Of a DNA stretch of 45,268 nt, positions 8,404 through 16,406 are shown in pieces; positions within the stretch are counted from its first letter, which is position 1, and every line of letters begins with the position of its first letter. Made by a program: the position numbers and the translations under genes. Origin of the DNA: Pseudomonadota bacterium. GTDB taxonomy: Bacteria; Myxococcota_A; UBA796; GCA-2862545. The notes beneath the pieces were generated by a model. The model was given only the letters and a program-made list of their open reading frames with translations, did no database searches and was not told the origin of the DNA. The stretch spans positions 1 through 45,268 of the forward strand of contig PKDJ01000032.1 of the NCBI GenBank assembly GCA_002862545.1, read 5' to 3'.

Positions 8404-9057
8404 GAGCACGCGCTCAGAGGCCGAGGACGCCACGCCCGCCCCACGTTCGCCGCGTCTCCGTCGTTGTATCCGTCGGCCCCGATGAGGATGTCGTCCAGAC
8501 CGTCTCCATCGACATCACCGACGCTCGCGATGGCCCCTCCGGCGACCCCCTTGGCCGTCCCCTCGCCTGTGAACGTGTGGTCCGCATAGCCTGGGTCGAG
8601 GCAGGACTCCTCCCCCGGGCTCCGGCCCAAGACCAGGTCGATCTTTCCCGAGATCTCTCCACGCTCTGAGCCGCCCGTCACCATCACACCCGTGCTGGAT
8701 GGTCACGGCGTGGCACTCACTAGGGCAGCACCTCGTCCTGAGGCAGGAGTGTGCAGCGTGCTGCAGCATCACTCGTCCGGCGCAGGACAGGCTCCCACCA
8801 CAGTGAGGGACGAGCCCCTCAGAGGATGGTGGCGATCGCCCATGCATGACAAGCCCCTGACAGGGCTTGCATCGAAAGCAATCAAATACATCTCAACTAC
8901 CGATGCTTAAAACTACACTATCCAATGATTTCTAGACCATGCGCGACACGGGAGAGCTCGAACCAACACTGAAGTGGCGCGTCCGATTGAACTGAAGCGC
9001 CCGTCTCTGCGTAGCTTGTAGCAGTGGTGATCGGGGCTGGAAGTCAATGGAGGAACA
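8399..9057. other. Intergenic region with gene remnant and AT-rich patch
   Basis: Besides the FG-GAP remnant (8414-8687) this 659-bp region holds an inverted repeat AAGCCC-N6-GGGCTT (8851-8868) and, immediately after it, an unusually AT-rich patch at about 8870-8935 within a GC-rich window. The patch could contain the promoter for the small membrane protein at 9058, but it ends over 100 bp before that start. No RNA gene was recognised. Confidence 0.45.
8414..8687 (-). pseudogene. FG-GAP (integrin alpha-type beta-propeller) repeat remnant
   Basis: Read leftward, this stretch encodes one clear FG-GAP repeat: GEISGKIDLVLGRS, then HTFTGEG, VGDVDGDGLDDILIGADGYNDGDA with the calcium-binding DxDxDxxxD loop. 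Near 8430-8440 the frame changes: the first frame reads VGRAWRPRP, whereas the neighbouring frame gives RGVLGL, the expected end of the blade, and then stops at 8414. Only one repeat of the several needed for a propeller is present and there is no signal peptide. I read it as a truncated, frameshifted remnant of a secreted repeat protein, not a functional gene. Confidence 0.6.
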
Positions 9058-9282
9058 ATGACCGTGGTGCACACTCTCCTTCGAGGGGTCGGGTCCTACG
9101 CTCTTGCGCAGCTCGCAACCGGCGTCCAGATGGGCGTGCTCATTGCCTTCGGCGTCATCGCACTTGACTGGGGCCCTGGCACCATCGCGGCGGTGATGCC
9201 GGCAGGCCTCGCCCTAGTCGCCGCACAGACGGCACTCTTTGCTGCCCTGTGGCCGAGCCGTCGAGCGGTCGAGGCTGCCTGA
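9058..9282 (+). CDS. Small membrane protein, paralogue of the 2852 gene
   Basis: A 74-residue protein with two hydrophobic segments (about 12-36 and 43-62) around an ALDWGP turn. It has a strong Shine-Dalgarno sequence (GGAGGAA, 5 bp before ATG). It matches the small membrane protein at 2852-3100 at roughly half of the aligned positions, including AQ, MG, DW, VMP and QT. Unlike that copy it is not followed by a CPBP protease gene; the zinc-sensor gene begins 178 bp downstream. Function unknown. Retention of sequence constraint in both copies suggests both are functional. Confidence 0.7.
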   Translation: MTVVHTLLRGVGSYALAQLATGVQMGVLIAFGVIALDWGPGTIAAVMPAGLALVAAQTALFAALWPSRRAVEAA

Positions 9283-9438
9283 GCAGAGCGTCACGCTCGG
9301 CGCTCAGGCTGCGCGTGACGCACCCCTCATCGTCTTCTCGACCCGGACGGGCTCGTCAGCACGTCCTTGCGGTGAAGGAAGCCTACGGACCACCGGTCCG
9401 AGGAGCCCGCTCGCACTTGCCGCCGCCAGCTCGATTCG

Positions 9439-9462
9439 ATACTTGAACGATCGTTGAAGTAT
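9439..9462. promoter_or_regulatory. Palindromic operator of the ArsR/SmtB-type gene
   Basis: A 24-bp palindrome, perfect except for two symmetric positions: outer arms ATACTT and AAGTAT, one mismatched G on each side, and a perfect core AACGATCGTT. Its right end overlaps the ATG at 9461. Size and imperfect dyad symmetry fit the operators of ArsR/SmtB metal-sensing repressors, which bind apo and release on metal binding. Overlap with the start implies that the transcript starts at or very near the ATG, or that the real start is the GTG at 9473. Confidence 0.8.
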
Positions 9463-9808
9463 GGAATCACCCGTGACGCACCCCAGCCCGTCCTGCGACG
9501 ACCACCCCGCACACGAGCACACCCTCGTGTCCGACGAGGTGCTGCAGCAGGCCGCCGCGATCTGTGCCGCTCTCGGTGAGCCGTCTCGCCTTCGGCTGCT
9601 CGAGCTCCTTCACCAGCAGCCTCACTGCGTCTCGGAGCTCGCCGCCGAGACCGGAGCGTCGATGTCCAGCGTGTCGCAGCGCCTCAAGGTGCTGGCGACG
9701 GCACGACTCGTGACCCGTACCCGCGATGGCAAGCACATCTACTACGCCCTCGCTGACGCCCACGTCCGCCACATCCTCGAGGAGGTCTTCGACCATGCCA
9801 CAGAGTGA
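9461..9808 (+). CDS. ArsR/SmtB-family zinc-responsive repressor
   Basis: A 115-residue winged-helix repressor. The helix-turn-helix spans about residues 55-80 (CVSELAAETGASMSSVSQRLKVL) and the wing follows (VTRTRDGKHIYYAL). The C-terminal helix carries the complete alpha-5 metal site of SmtB/CzrA-type zinc sensors with exact spacing: D99, H101, H112, E115. The N-terminus adds further potential ligands (C12, H15, H18, H20), as in sensors with an alpha-3N site, but only a single Cys (C56) stands at the alpha-3 position. It overlaps the following His-rich gene by 14 bp, so the two are co-translated. Expected to derepress itself and the His-rich gene when zinc is high. An alternative start is GTG at 9473. 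Confidence 0.92.
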   Translation: MESPVTHPSPSCDDHPAHEHTLVSDEVLQQAAAICAALGEPSRLRLLELLHQQPHCVSELAAETGASMSSVSQRLKVLATARLVTRTRDGKHIYYALADAHVRHILEEVFDHATE

Positions 9809-10148
9809 CTGCACCGCCCACGCCAACCACGACCACGTCCACGGCCCCGACTGCGGGCACGTGCGCATCGCTCATGATGGCCACGTCGACTACCTCCACG
9901 ACGGGCACCTGCATCATCCCCACGGCGATCATGTCGACGAGCACACGATCGCCGTGAGCGCGACGAATCCTGGAGCCTGCACGCCGTCGCATGCGTGCAG
10001 CGGCCATGACGCCGACCACGTCCACGGACCGGGCTGCGGTCACGAGGCCGTACCGCATGGCGACCACGTCGACTACTTGGTCGACGGCCACTTGCACCAT
10101 CCCCACGGCGACCACTGCGACAACCACGGCCCGGTGGACGTGCTGTAG
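9795..10148 (+). CDS. Histidine-rich metal-binding protein
   Basis: A 117-residue protein with 27 histidines and 6 cysteines, without signal peptide or membrane segment. It consists of two diverged copies of one module (residues about 14-46 and 75-107), each with HVHGPxCGH, HVDYLxDGHLHHPHGDH. The ATG at 9795 follows GAGG by 9 bp and overlaps the end of the zinc-sensor gene, so it is translationally coupled. I infer a cytoplasmic metal (zinc) buffer or chaperone induced through the upstream sensor. I recall similar proteins next to ArsR genes and sometimes labelled as transporter-associated, but no transporter gene follows here. Confidence 0.85.
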   Translation: MPQSDCTAHANHDHVHGPDCGHVRIAHDGHVDYLHDGHLHHPHGDHVDEHTIAVSATNPGACTPSHACSGHDADHVHGPGCGHEAVPHGDHVDYLVDGHLHHPHGDHCDNHGPVDVL

Positions 10149-10164
10149 CTCCTGGGGCGCCCCG

Positions 10165-10614
10165 CTACGGCTCGGGGTCGCCGAACGCGGTGCTCACGGC
10201 CACGAGCCACGTGCCGTCCGGCTGCCGCAGGAACACGCGCTCCGAGAGCCCCTCGCTGGTCTCTCCGTCCATCGTCACCCGGTAGCGGTAGGAGCCATAG
10301 ACCACACCCGGCGCGAGCCAGTGAACCTGCAGGTCGTCCGCCTCTAGGCGCTCTGGCCAGTCGTCGCTCCCCGTCGCGGGTGTTCCCTCGTCGAGCGCAG
10401 AGAAGCCAAGCAGCGGCCCCTCGGGCCCTGCCCTCACCAGGCGCTCGGTCGGCGCGTAGCAGGCCAGGTAGGCCTCACGATCGCGCTCCTGAATCGCCGC
10501 CACGTTGGCCTCGAACACGGCACGGGCAGCCGCCTCGTCCGCGCTTGGTGTCCCGGTCGGACGGGGGGGCAGGTGATGGGCACAGGCGAGCGTGAGCAAC
10601 AGCAAGTTCGTCAT
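10165..10614 (-). CDS. NTF2-like (SnoaL/DUF4440-type) lipoprotein
   Basis: A 149-residue product with a minimal lipoprotein signal (MTNLLLLTLAC, lipid Cys at 11) and then a cystatin-like alpha+beta fold typical of NTF2-like proteins: helical AAARAVFEANVAAIQERDREAYLACYAPTE, then strands ending GTWLVAVSTAFG. Such domains bind small ligands or act as enzymes with low sequence conservation, so no function can be given. It is convergent with the His-rich gene (16 bp between stops) and divergent from the MoeZ-like gene. Confidence 0.7.
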   Translation of the reverse strand: MTNLLLLTLACAHHLPPRPTGTPSADEAAARAVFEANVAAIQERDREAYLACYAPTERLVRAGPEGPLLGFSALDEGTPATGSDDWPERLEADDLQVHWLAPGVVYGSYRYRVTMDGETSEGLSERVFLRQPDGTWLVAVSTAFGDPEP

Positions 10615-10688
10615 GAACGGAACATGCCCGACCCGACGGCTGGGCGCCCGTCCGGAGCGAGTCGATTCACGATGGCGAGGAGCCCAGC

Positions 10689-11957
10689 ATGGAGCGAGAG
10701 GCCCTTCCGGCTATGAGGGCAGCGTCGGCAAACGTGGACAGCACGTCACTCGCTGGAGCAGCTCCCATGGCCACGACTCGAGTCCCCTCCGCCTCTGACG
10801 AGCCCGCCGAGCTGCCGGCTCTGTCCAACGAGGAGATCGGACGGTACAGCCGCCACCTGCTCCTCGACGAGGTCGGCTTGGCGGGGCAGCGGCGTCTCAA
10901 GGCCTCGAGCGTCCTCTGTGTCGGCACGGGAGGTCTGGGCAGTCCTGTCCTGATGTACCTCGCCGCTGCGGGCGTCGGACGCATCGGTCTCGTCGACTTC
11001 GACGTGGTCGATGCCTCCAACCTCCAGCGTCAGGTGATCCACGGGACGTCGACGCTCGGCACGTCGAAGGTTCGATCCGCCAAGGAGCGGATCCTCGAGA
11101 TCAATCCCAACATCCGAGTCGACGTGTACGAGGTCGCCCTCACGAGCGAGAACGCGCTGCGAATCCTCGAGCCCTACGACGTGGTCGTCGATGGCACCGA
11201 CAACTTCCCCACCCGGTATCTGGTCAACGATGCCTGCGTGATCCTTGGAAAGCCCTACATCTACGGCTCCATCTTCAAGTTCGAAGGACAGGCCAGCGTC
11301 TTCAACCTCGACGGCGGACCGAACTACCGCGACCTGTACCCGGAGCCCCCCCCGCCCGGGCTCGTGCCGAGCTGCGCCGAGGGCGGAGTGCTCGGCGTCC
11401 TCCCCGGAGTGATCGGCACCATCCAAGCCACCGAGACGATCAAGATTCTTCTCGGCACTGGCACCTCGCTCTCGGGACGCCTGCTGCTCTACGACGCCCT
11501 CGACATGTGCTTTCGGGAGCTCACGCTGCGTCGTGACCCCAGCGCAGAGCCCATCACGACGCTCATCGACTATGTCCAGTTCTGCGGTTCTCCGGCCGTC
11601 CAGCAGGAGCTGCTGGAGAGGAGCGACGACGAGCCCTTCGCGCGCATCACGGCGACAGAGGCTCGGTCTCGCCTCGACACAGGCTGGTCACCCGTGTGGA
11701 TCGATGTTCGCAGGCCACAGGAGTGGGACATCGCGAAGCTCGCGCTCGCGAGCCACTTCATCCCCCACGAGCGCATCAGCGAGGTCGCAGGTGAGCTCCC
11801 CCACGACCAGGACATCGTGCTGCAGTGCAAGAGTGGTGGTCGCTCTGCCAAGGCTGCAGCGACCTTAGCGGCGCTCGGCTTCACCCGACTGTACAGCCTC
11901 GAGGGCGGCATCAACGGCTGGGCGAGAGACGTCGACCCGACGCTGCCCACCTACTGA
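10689..11957 (+). CDS. moeZ: Sulfur-carrier-protein adenylyltransferase/sulfurtransferase (MoeB/MoeZ-like) with rhodanese domain
   Basis: A 422-residue E1-like enzyme that adenylates the C-terminal glycine of ubiquitin-like sulfur carriers (MoaD, ThiS, CysO type) and then transfers sulfur from its rhodanese domain. The adenylation domain has GTGGLGSP (79-86) and the catalytic segment PSCAEGGVLGVLPG with Cys229. The NYRDLYPEPPPPG stretch lacks the Zn-binding CxxC pairs of E. coli MoeB, as in MoeZ-type proteins. The rhodanese domain occupies about 315-420 with active Cys380 in CKSGGRS. The ATG at 10689 has AGGAG 6 bp upstream; homology starts later, so the ATG at 10767 is possible. No sulfur-carrier or molybdopterin gene is adjacent. 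Confidence 0.93.
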   Translation: MEREALPAMRAASANVDSTSLAGAAPMATTRVPSASDEPAELPALSNEEIGRYSRHLLLDEVGLAGQRRLKASSVLCVGTGGLGSPVLMYLAAAGVGRIGLVDFDVVDASNLQRQVIHGTSTLGTSKVRSAKERILEINPNIRVDVYEVALTSENALRILEPYDVVVDGTDNFPTRYLVNDACVILGKPYIYGSIFKFEGQASVFNLDGGPNYRDLYPEPPPPGLVPSCAEGGVLGVLPGVIGTIQATETIKILLGTGTSLSGRLLLYDALDMCFRELTLRRDPSAEPITTLIDYVQFCGSPAVQQELLERSDDEPFARITATEARSRLDTGWSPVWIDVRRPQEWDIAKLALASHFIPHERISEVAGELPHDQDIVLQCKSGGRSAKAAATLAALGFTRLYSLEGGINGWARDVDPTLPTY

Positions 11958-11968
11958 GTCCTGCGCTC

Positions 11969-12250
11969 TCAGAGCCTTCGACGCCCGACGGCGAGCAACC
12001 CGAGCGCACCCGCGACGCCACTCCAGGCCATCAGCTGCACTCCCGACGTGGCGCAGCCCTTGCCCTCTTCGTCCTCTTCTTCGACACAGGCTTCGGCCTC
12101 ACACACGCCCTCCACACCCTCCTCGGTGGCGCAGGCCTCCCCATCGTCGACCCCCTCACAGACGCCGCCTGAGTCGATGGGCACGGGGGTTGTGGACGCC
12201 ACGTCCGCGTGTGCTGTGGCGAGAAGCAGCAAGAGGGCACCCGAGATCAC
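11969..12250 (-). CDS. Small exported Cys-rich protein with MYXO-CTERM-like tail
   Basis: About 93 residues: a hydrophobic signal (VISGALLLLLATAHA), a Cys/Glu-rich middle with the pattern CEGVDDGEAC, GVEGVCEAEAC and an acidic run, then GC followed by a hydrophobic helix and a terminal RRRL. The tail (Cys, transmembrane helix, Arg cluster) matches the layout of the MYXO-CTERM sorting signal, in which the cysteine is used for lipid-linked surface anchoring after cleavage. The start is uncertain: I place it at the GTG at 12250 directly before the signal sequence, where a GGGAG lies too close for an ideal Shine-Dalgarno. Convergent with the MoeZ gene. Confidence 0.65.
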   Translation of the reverse strand: MISGALLLLLATAHADVASTTPVPIDSGGVCEGVDDGEACATEEGVEGVCEAEACVEEEDEEGKGCATSGVQLMAWSGVAGALGLLAVGRRRL

Positions 12251-12340
12251 ATCTCCCAGGGTCAGCCACGGACTGGCCGGAGGCTGGAGACTATCGCGAC
12301 AGGACGAGAGCGCCCCCACACTCGAGGCCACAGGATCAAG

Positions 12341-12361
12341 GTCAACTCCCGCAGAGTTGAC
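12341..12361. promoter_or_regulatory. Perfect inverted repeat with -35-like element upstream of the 12402 lipoprotein
   Basis: GTCAACTC and GAGTTGAC form an 8-bp perfect dyad around CCGCA, about 40 bp before the start at 12402 and within the 151 bp shared with the divergent small gene. The right arm ends in TTGACG, a sigma-70-like -35 hexamer; a clear -10 is not evident. This is a likely operator for a dimeric repressor or activator of one or both genes. Confidence 0.45.
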
Positions 12362-12401
12362 GTTCATGCTAGGGTCTAGATTCAGATTCGATAGGAGCCC
12401 T

Positions 12402-12872
<471 letters not shown>

Positions 12873-13137
12873 CGCACCAGCTCCCCTTGTGGCCGGCGTG
12901 ACCCCTCACGAGCGGTCCCACCTCCCCGGCCTGTGCGGGGCGGTGCTGACCGGACCCATCGGCCGGCTCGACCGGTGAGTCCCACGTGCCGTCGTGTGCG
13001 GGTGGATGCCTAGACGACGGGCGTCTCGCGGTGGGGAGCCTGTGAGTACGCTGTGTGCGCCGTACTGTCCTGACGGTCGCGTGGTGCTTCGGCGCGCCGC
13101 AGCGCTCCCTCGGCTGCCGGTTCACGTCGCAGGGGGC

Positions 13138-13677
13138 TCAGGCCGCCTGCGCTACCTTAGCGAGCATCATGTCGATGTCCGGTCCGTCATCGAGGGCTCG
13201 CCCATAGAAGGCATCGAGGACGACACCATCACGGATGAGGTACTCGCTCGGGAGCCGGTTGAACGTACCCGAGGTGACCAGGGGGTTGTTGGGGAACTTC
13301 GTGAGTGCCTTCATCACGGTAGGCACGCGCCCTAGCATGCGAACCTCGGCCATCCAGCTCGCCTCGGCTCCAAACGCCCGGAAGACGGACTCCTCAGGAT
13401 CGGAGGCCAGCCTGAAGGACGGGTTGAAGCGCTGCACATACTTGGCGATGCGCTTGGGTGGAGAGGGAAACACCACGACCAGGTCGACGCCCGACGCCTC
13501 GATCTCAGCCTGACGGCTGATGAGCTCGTGGACGCGCATCGAACAGAACGGACACGCGGCATAACGAAACAGCCCGAGCCACAGAGGACGCTCGCTCGCT
13601 ACGTCGATGGGCTCTCCACTCAGGTCCGTCATGGGAATGGGTGGAGCCTCCGCTCCAGCTTGCAGCCGCATGTACAC
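13138..13677 (-). CDS. AhpC/TSA-type thioredoxin-fold protein
   Basis: A 179-residue soluble thioredoxin-fold protein similar to peroxiredoxin-like AhpC/TSA family members. It carries a CxxC motif (CPFC, C42 and C45) after LGLFRYAACPFC, where a peroxiredoxin would have its peroxidatic cysteine. SGVDLVVVFPSPPKRIAKYV and FRLASDPEESVFRAFG follow the usual order of the fold. It may act as thiol peroxidase or disulfide reductase. The gene is divergent from the histidine kinase gene with 42 bp between starts, so the two promoters overlap. Start codon ATG at 13677; an ATG two codons later is also possible. Confidence 0.82.
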   Translation of the reverse strand: MYMRLQAGAEAPPIPMTDLSGEPIDVASERPLWLGLFRYAACPFCSMRVHELISRQAEIEASGVDLVVVFPSPPKRIAKYVQRFNPSFRLASDPEESVFRAFGAEASWMAEVRMLGRVPTVMKALTKFPNNPLVTSGTFNRLPSEYLIRDGVVLDAFYGRALDDGPDIDMMLAKVAQAA

Positions 13678-13719
13678 TCCGCCTCGTCAGTCGCCTCTCA
13701 CGTAGTCTGGCATTACGCC

Positions 13720-15222
13720 ATGTTCGTGGTTCGTGCCCTGATCATCGGCGCCGAGCACGATCTGCTCGACCGCCTCGTCCTCTTCTGCAACCACTTTGGG
13801 CTGCCACATGTGGCGCGCGAAGAGCTGGGCACGGATCCTCTGGACGAGACCTTTGAGGTCGCCATCCTGTGCGCTCGGGACGACCTCGACGCGCAGAGCC
13901 TCCTCGCCAGTGCGTCGGTCATGGGCGACCAAGTCAAGACCCTCGTGGTGCTTCCGACTGACACGGAGTGTCAGCTCGAGATCCTGGTTCAGGGCGCGAC
14001 AGACTTCGTCGTGTGGCCCTGCCCACCGCTGACGCTCGCCTCTCGGATTGCCATCGTCATGCGCGAGGCCCAGCGGCTCGAGGTCGCACAGACCGATGTG
14101 TTCCTGGGCGTGGTCGAGAGCGTGGGTGACGTGGTCGAGGTCACGAGCCCATCCGGACTCATCGAGTACGTCAACCCCGCACTCGAGCAGATCCTCGGCC
14201 ATCGCCCAAACGACGCCATCGGTCGGCCGGTCGAGGAGCTGTATGGCTCCGGCGAAGACGAGCACCAACCGATGCTCGGTCCGCAGGGCTCCGAGTCGCA
14301 CTCCGGCATCGTGATCACGCGACATCGCGACGGCCACATCGTGCACCTGGAGAGCACCGTCACCCCGGTCTTCGGACCAGACGGGCAGCTCCTGCGACGC
14401 GTCGCGATCCGGAGGGACATCACCGACCGCACAGCCGCACTCACCGAGCAGCTGACGGGTCTCGGCAGGCTCGTTGCGGGCCTTGCGCATGAGATCAACA
14501 CCCCGCTCGGCGTGAGCGTCACGTCGGCCTCGCTCCTTGAAGAGCAGCTCGCCTCCCTCTCGGAGCAGTCTCGACAGAGCCAGACCGGCAACAGTGAGCT
14601 GGAGCTCGCGGCCGAGGCCCTGGCGATCTTGCACACCAACCTGCAGCGGTCGGTGGGACTGATCCGCAAGCTGAAGACCGTGTCGGTCGATCAGACCGCC
14701 GACCCAACTCGCCGCATCGAGCTGGCTCCCTACCTCCAGGACCTGCGCGACAGCCTGAGCCCCCTCGCCCGTCGCTCGGGTGTGACCATCGAGCTCGACT
14801 GCGCAGCGGGCATCGAGGTGACGACACGACCCGGGGTCTTGGTCCAGATCCTCACGAATCTCGTCGTGAATGCCGGTGTTCACGCCTATCCGGGCGAACA
14901 GACCGGCACCGTCCACATCTCGGGCCGCGCCGACGACAAGCTCGTGGTCCTGCGATTCTCCGACCGTGGCGTGGGCATGCACCCGGAGGTCGCCAAGAAG
15001 GTCTTCGAGCCTTTCTTCACCACCGCGAGCAGCACCGGAGGCACGGGGCTCGGCTTGTTCATCGTCCACAACCTCGTCACAGAGGGGCTCGGGGGCACTC
15101 TGAGACTCCAGACGGCACGGGGCGAGGGCTGCAGCTTCGAGATCCGCTTCTCGGACCGCGAGGCCGCGGACCTGAGCAACGGCTACACCGACCCTCTCGT
15201 GGAGGCGCTGTCGGGAGGCTAG
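13720..15222 (+). CDS. PAS-containing sensor histidine kinase with receiver-like N-terminus
   Basis: A 500-residue soluble histidine kinase. Residues 1-118 resemble a receiver fold (VRALIIGAEHDLLDRL, FEVAILCAR, VKTLVVLPTD, GATDFVVWPCPP) but the phosphoacceptor and the conserved acidic pair are not evident, so it is probably a non-phosphorylatable pseudo-receiver. A PAS domain follows (about 122-244: FLGVVESVGDVVEVTSPSGLIEYVNPALEQILG). The kinase core has the H-box GLAHEINTPL with phosphoacceptor His257, N-box NLVVNAGVHA (380-389), DRGVGM and GTGLGLFIV. There are no membrane segments, so it senses a cytoplasmic signal. No response regulator is adjacent. The DnaB-like gene starts 83 bp downstream on the same strand. 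Confidence 0.9.
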   Translation: MFVVRALIIGAEHDLLDRLVLFCNHFGLPHVAREELGTDPLDETFEVAILCARDDLDAQSLLASASVMGDQVKTLVVLPTDTECQLEILVQGATDFVVWPCPPLTLASRIAIVMREAQRLEVAQTDVFLGVVESVGDVVEVTSPSGLIEYVNPALEQILGHRPNDAIGRPVEELYGSGEDEHQPMLGPQGSESHSGIVITRHRDGHIVHLESTVTPVFGPDGQLLRRVAIRRDITDRTAALTEQLTGLGRLVAGLAHEINTPLGVSVTSASLLEEQLASLSEQSRQSQTGNSELELAAEALAILHTNLQRSVGLIRKLKTVSVDQTADPTRRIELAPYLQDLRDSLSPLARRSGVTIELDCAAGIEVTTRPGVLVQILTNLVVNAGVHAYPGEQTGTVHISGRADDKLVVLRFSDRGVGMHPEVAKKVFEPFFTTASSTGGTGLGLFIVHNLVTEGLGGTLRLQTARGEGCSFEIRFSDREAADLSNGYTDPLVEALSGG

Positions 15223-15305
15223 TCCAGCGGTGCTCTCTGCTGGCATAGTGGTCTACTGCCCTCTGCTCTCGTCTCAGCCCCAACCGCATTCCGCTCGGAG
15301 CCCAC

Positions 15306-16148
15306 GTGCCACCCGACCTGCCTCCGCACTGGATCACCGGAGACGCTCTGACGCGCGACCTCAGGCGTCAAGCTCCCGGACTCAAGGCACTGCCTCCCCA
15401 CGACTGGCAGCATGCCATCGCTCGCCCCGGAGCACTCACGGTCATCGCCGGTCGTCCTGCCATGGGGCGTACGGCCATCACGCTGCAGCTGCTCCGAACC
15501 TTCGCGGTGGATGGGGGTCGCCCAGCCGCGCTCGTGTCCACCCTCGAGCCCTCGTCGATCCTGGTACAGCGCCTGCTGAGTGGACTATCGGAGGTCCCCG
15601 TCGGTCGCATCCGCACCCGCTGCCTGACCGACGCGGCCCGTGCCGAGCTCGCCTGCGCCGAGGAGCGCCTGACCACAAGCCCCCTCTACCTCGACTGCAC
15701 GAGAGCCCTCACTCCCGAGGAGCTGCGCGAGCGCCTGCTCGAGCTGCACACCCGCGCGGGTCCGCTCGAGCTCGTGATCATCGACGACCCCGAGGAGCTC
15801 CATGGTGACAGTCCCTGGCCGATGCTCGAGGCCCTCGCCGTCGAGCTGCAGTGCCCCGTCGTAGCGACGGCCCGGCTGGGCCGGAGCGTCGAGCTGCGTG
15901 AAGAACATCGTCCGCGACCCAAGGACCTCACGGATCGACTGGCTCGACGCCACGCCTCGACGCTCCTGCTGCTCTACCGTGAGGAGTACTACAGCGCCGA
16001 GCCCCTAGAGCCCGGCGTGATGGAAGTCTTCGTCGAGCAGCGCGAGGGTCCCACCTGGAGCCTGTTCCGCCTCGCGTGCTGCTTCGCGACGGGCACCTTC
16101 CACGAGGTCCCCGAGGCCGACCTGAGCACCGACTGCGAGGCCTGCTAG
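15306..16148 (+). CDS. DnaB-helicase-like RecA-fold protein lacking the N-terminal domain and Walker A lysine
   Basis: A 280-residue protein aligning by eye with only the C-terminal ATPase domain of replicative helicase DnaB. Visible are the Walker A region GRPAMGRTA (49-57, with Arg55 where DnaB has the catalytic Lys), the H1a-like STLEPSS with Glu81, VQRLLSGLSEVPVGRIR, Walker B LELVIIDD (154-161), and VVATARLGRSVELREEHRPRPKDLTD and LLLYREEYY, corresponding to the DnaB hallmark QLNRSVE/RP/LYRDEYY. The DnaB N-terminal domain is absent. The start is GTG, preceded by CGGAG at 7 bp. It may be a regulatory, non-hydrolysing relative; it follows the kinase gene by 83 bp and may be co-transcribed. 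Confidence 0.82.
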   Translation: MPPDLPPHWITGDALTRDLRRQAPGLKALPPHDWQHAIARPGALTVIAGRPAMGRTAITLQLLRTFAVDGGRPAALVSTLEPSSILVQRLLSGLSEVPVGRIRTRCLTDAARAELACAEERLTTSPLYLDCTRALTPEELRERLLELHTRAGPLELVIIDDPEELHGDSPWPMLEALAVELQCPVVATARLGRSVELREEHRPRPKDLTDRLARRHASTLLLLYREEYYSAEPLEPGVMEVFVEQREGPTWSLFRLACCFATGTFHEVPEADLSTDCEAC

Positions 16149-16406
16149 GCCAGGGCGCACGACCACCGCCTGGAGCCGCTGGCGCTCCGGACAGCGCCCC
16201 CCGGCCGTTCTCATCCGACTCCCAGCCGTCGCGGTAGTCGACGACACCTCCGCCAAGACCATCGGCACCTTCAGCACGCTCGTCCGCGACATTCACCTGA
16301 CCATGGATCACGATAAACCTGCGCATTGGTGCCGGACCGAGTAGTGTTCGACCCAGCATCCCCCGGCCCATGTCGAGGCCGGACCGCGATGCCTATCGAG
16401 GTGCTC

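Noticed and set aside
9439-9462. Reading the palindrome at 9439 as a transcription terminator of the upstream small gene.
   Set aside because: There is no loop or T-run, and its position over the start of a metal-sensor gene fits an operator much better.
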